From the NCBI GenBank assembly GCA_951799445.1, contig OX637287.1:40019724-40083723 (forward strand): a stretch of DNA of 64,000 nt. The letters are read 5' to 3'. Of the stretch, positions 62,371 through 64,000 are shown in pieces; position 1 is the stretch's first letter, and the number at the start of each line of letters is the position of its first letter. Both the position numbers and the translations under genes were made by a program. Source of the stretch: Pseudisothecium myosuroides (taxonomy: Eukaryota > Streptophyta > Bryopsida > Hypnales > Lembophyllaceae). A model generated the notes under the pieces. That model ran no database searches, had not been told where the DNA came from, and was given only the letters and a program-made list of their open reading frames with translations.

Positions 62371-62651
62371 AGGTGGGTACCCTCCAAACCGACACTTTTT
62401 TCCATTGTGTCTAGTTATCATTATTAGACTAGTCAAATTTTCATATTTTCTTGTTGAAAATGGAAAGGAATTCAAATGCACCAAAGAACATAACATTGGG
62501 ATATTGTATGCAAAATTTATGAAGGGTCAAAGTTTTTTTGGTAGATGTTTCAAAATCTTTTCTTCTACATAGTTACATATTGATTTTGGAGATGTGCACA
62601 TAGTGATGATGGCGGTTTTAGGTACGGTGCGATTTTGGGTAAATCCACCTT
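62371..62651. mobile_element. Short AGGTA-type MITE (copy 3, 281 bp)
   Basis: Left AGGTGGGTACCCTCCAAA; right (inverted) AGGTGGATTTACCCAAAA; TA both sides. Same interior words as 22663-22937 (TTAGACTAGTCAAATTTTCATAT compared loosely, GGATATTGTATGCAAA). Confidence 0.78.
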
Positions 62652-62967
62652 AGTAGGAATAAACTTGCATGTGAACTTCATAGAAAACCCCAAGTCCTAT
62701 TGAAGGTCTCAAATTCTTCTTGATGCACCCCTTAAATATGCCAAAGGTTGATGGAGAAGTGTCTTCTATGCAACTACGTTCAATAAAGAAAGAGGAAAAC
62801 ACCAAATAATAGAAAATAAAATCGTATTTTTCTAACAAAGTACAATTTTTTGTGAAATTTGTAGTGGATGGACATAGAACCCAAATTTGCCACCAAATCA
62901 TGACCATAACCAACCCAACATGCATCCATAATGATCATCTTACAAACCTAAAGTGTCACTCTAATGT

Positions 62968-63330
62968 CTACATCACAAAGTTTAGACCCTACGATTTGGC
63001 AACAATTATCGTGCGGTTATCGTTGTTTCATGGGTTCGTACCATAATCGCACTGACTCAGTGTATTTTTACGCATTGAATCAGTGCAAAAATAATGAATA
63101 TCAATAGTGTACGGTTTATGTACTTTAATTATATGATTGCTGTGCAGTTTTGACACAACAATTGTAGAGTTAAAGTACATAAACCGTACGCTATTGATAT
63201 TCATTGTTTTCGCACTGATTCAGTGCGTAAAAATACACTGAGTCAGTGCAAATATGGTACGAACCCATGAAACAACGATAACCGCACGATAATTGTTGCC
63301 AAATTGTAGGGTCTAAACTTTGTGATGTAG
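62968..63330. mobile_element. Foldback element, 363 bp
   Basis: The arms are nearly perfect inverse copies for about 150 bp, from CTACATCACAAAGTTTAGAC inward through GCACTGA-type words to a centre around 63140-63165. The target duplication is unclear. Non-coding. Confidence 0.85.
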
Positions 63331-64000
63331 TCTTTTTCTAAACTACATTTTGTTAAATTTTTATTAAATATTGTTAAGAGAAATCCTTGGAAACAAAAAG
63401 AAGCAATGGCTACTAAGACACTCTTACGCCATCACTCACACCAAAATATCACTACCACATTTCAAAAAAGTGCATTACTCCATTTACACTAAAATAATAC
63501 ATACAAGCTTCTTGAATGGCCATACTAGGATCACTGCTGGAGTGTCTTCAATAATATAATGGCACCAACAGGATATATTAGCTAAATTTTTTTCAACCAA
63601 CTTGCAAAAAATTACAAAGAAAAACCAAAACCAAAATAAAACCAAACAAAATGTAACAACTTCTGAAGAAGGATAACTTTGACTCTTATAGCTTGATTGA
63701 AGGATAACCTGATTGAAGTGTTATTGAGGCTACTTTTGCTTAGATAGGGTGACTCAAAGAGATCATCATTTCAATTTTATGCGGCAATCGAAGGGTCAAC
63801 AATGGATCATTTAAACTAAAACTTAACCCCCCAATTGCCTAAGTGACCATGTATGGTCACTCCAAAATTTTAGCTTGTTTGTATGGGTAATTTAAATCCT
63901 TTGACTGTTCTAAATTTTTTTATGGGCAATATTTAGAAGCTTTTATTATCATTGAAAAAATAAATATTTGAATTTTGAGAGGTCTTCAAAAGCATATCTA
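63331..64000. other. AT-rich window end, nothing recognised
   Basis: Short frames only; no splice-matched exon or repeat end found. Confidence 0.4.

Noticed and set aside
1..64000. CRISPR array, bacterial operons, rRNA or tRNA genes
   Set aside because: Intron-rich plant DNA; no regularly spaced repeat-spacer pattern, no recognisable tRNA cloverleaf or rRNA sequence seen by eye.

Overview
The window is nuclear DNA of a green plant (streptophyte). Genes are split by GT-AG introns, exons are about 50% GC, and the sequence between them is AT-rich and packed with transposon remnants. Plant-type genes include cytochrome c6A, an L-type lectin receptor kinase pseudogene and an AAAP amino-acid transporter. 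Gene spacing (about six to eight loci in 64 kb) and short introns suggest a moderate-sized genome. I cannot name the species. A non-seed plant is possible but not shown.

Layout. 54-2134 (+): complete cytochrome c6A, 7 exons. 3066-4359 (-): acidic, low-complexity protein of unknown function, with a possible decayed exon region at 2367-2796. 5832-11356 (+): alpha/beta-hydrolase (lipase-like), 9 exons, 659 aa. 11.9-15.5 kb: transposon block holding a short TA-flanked MITE, a Stowaway-like element and a non-autonomous CACTA element with a 70-bp minisatellite. 16.08-17.75 kb (-): broken L-type lectin receptor kinase. 18608-22402 (-): complete 5-exon metallo-beta-lactamase-fold protein with an N-terminal zinc-ribbon-like motif. 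22.5-34.8 kb: AT-rich repeat desert with one intronless ubiquitin-like ORF (24570-25064, -). 34845-38712 (-): 4-exon, 332-aa protein of unknown function. 39-43.8 kb: decayed gene pieces and MITEs. 44169-49805 (+): complete 6-exon AAAP (GABA-transporter-like) gene, 451 aa. 49.8-64 kb: gene-poor, nested MITEs and minisatellites.

The genes do not form a pathway. They look like ordinary, independently transcribed plant genes. The most unusual content is in the repeats: a family of roughly 0.65-1 kb non-coding elements (at least nine copies or partial copies) whose ends read TTAA-CCCCTAAAGG. This is the target-site signature of piggyBac-type transposons, a superfamily hardly known from land plants. 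One copy sits at the core of a four-layer nest of elements (57719-59715). Other families carry pogo-like (CAGTAGAACC), AGGTAG-type, Stowaway-like (CTCCCTCC), Harbinger-like (TTA target site) and CACTA-like ends. Several have clean target-site duplications visible by eye.

Gene models were built by hand from splice-site phase and protein family resemblance. Exon ends are exact proposals but untested.
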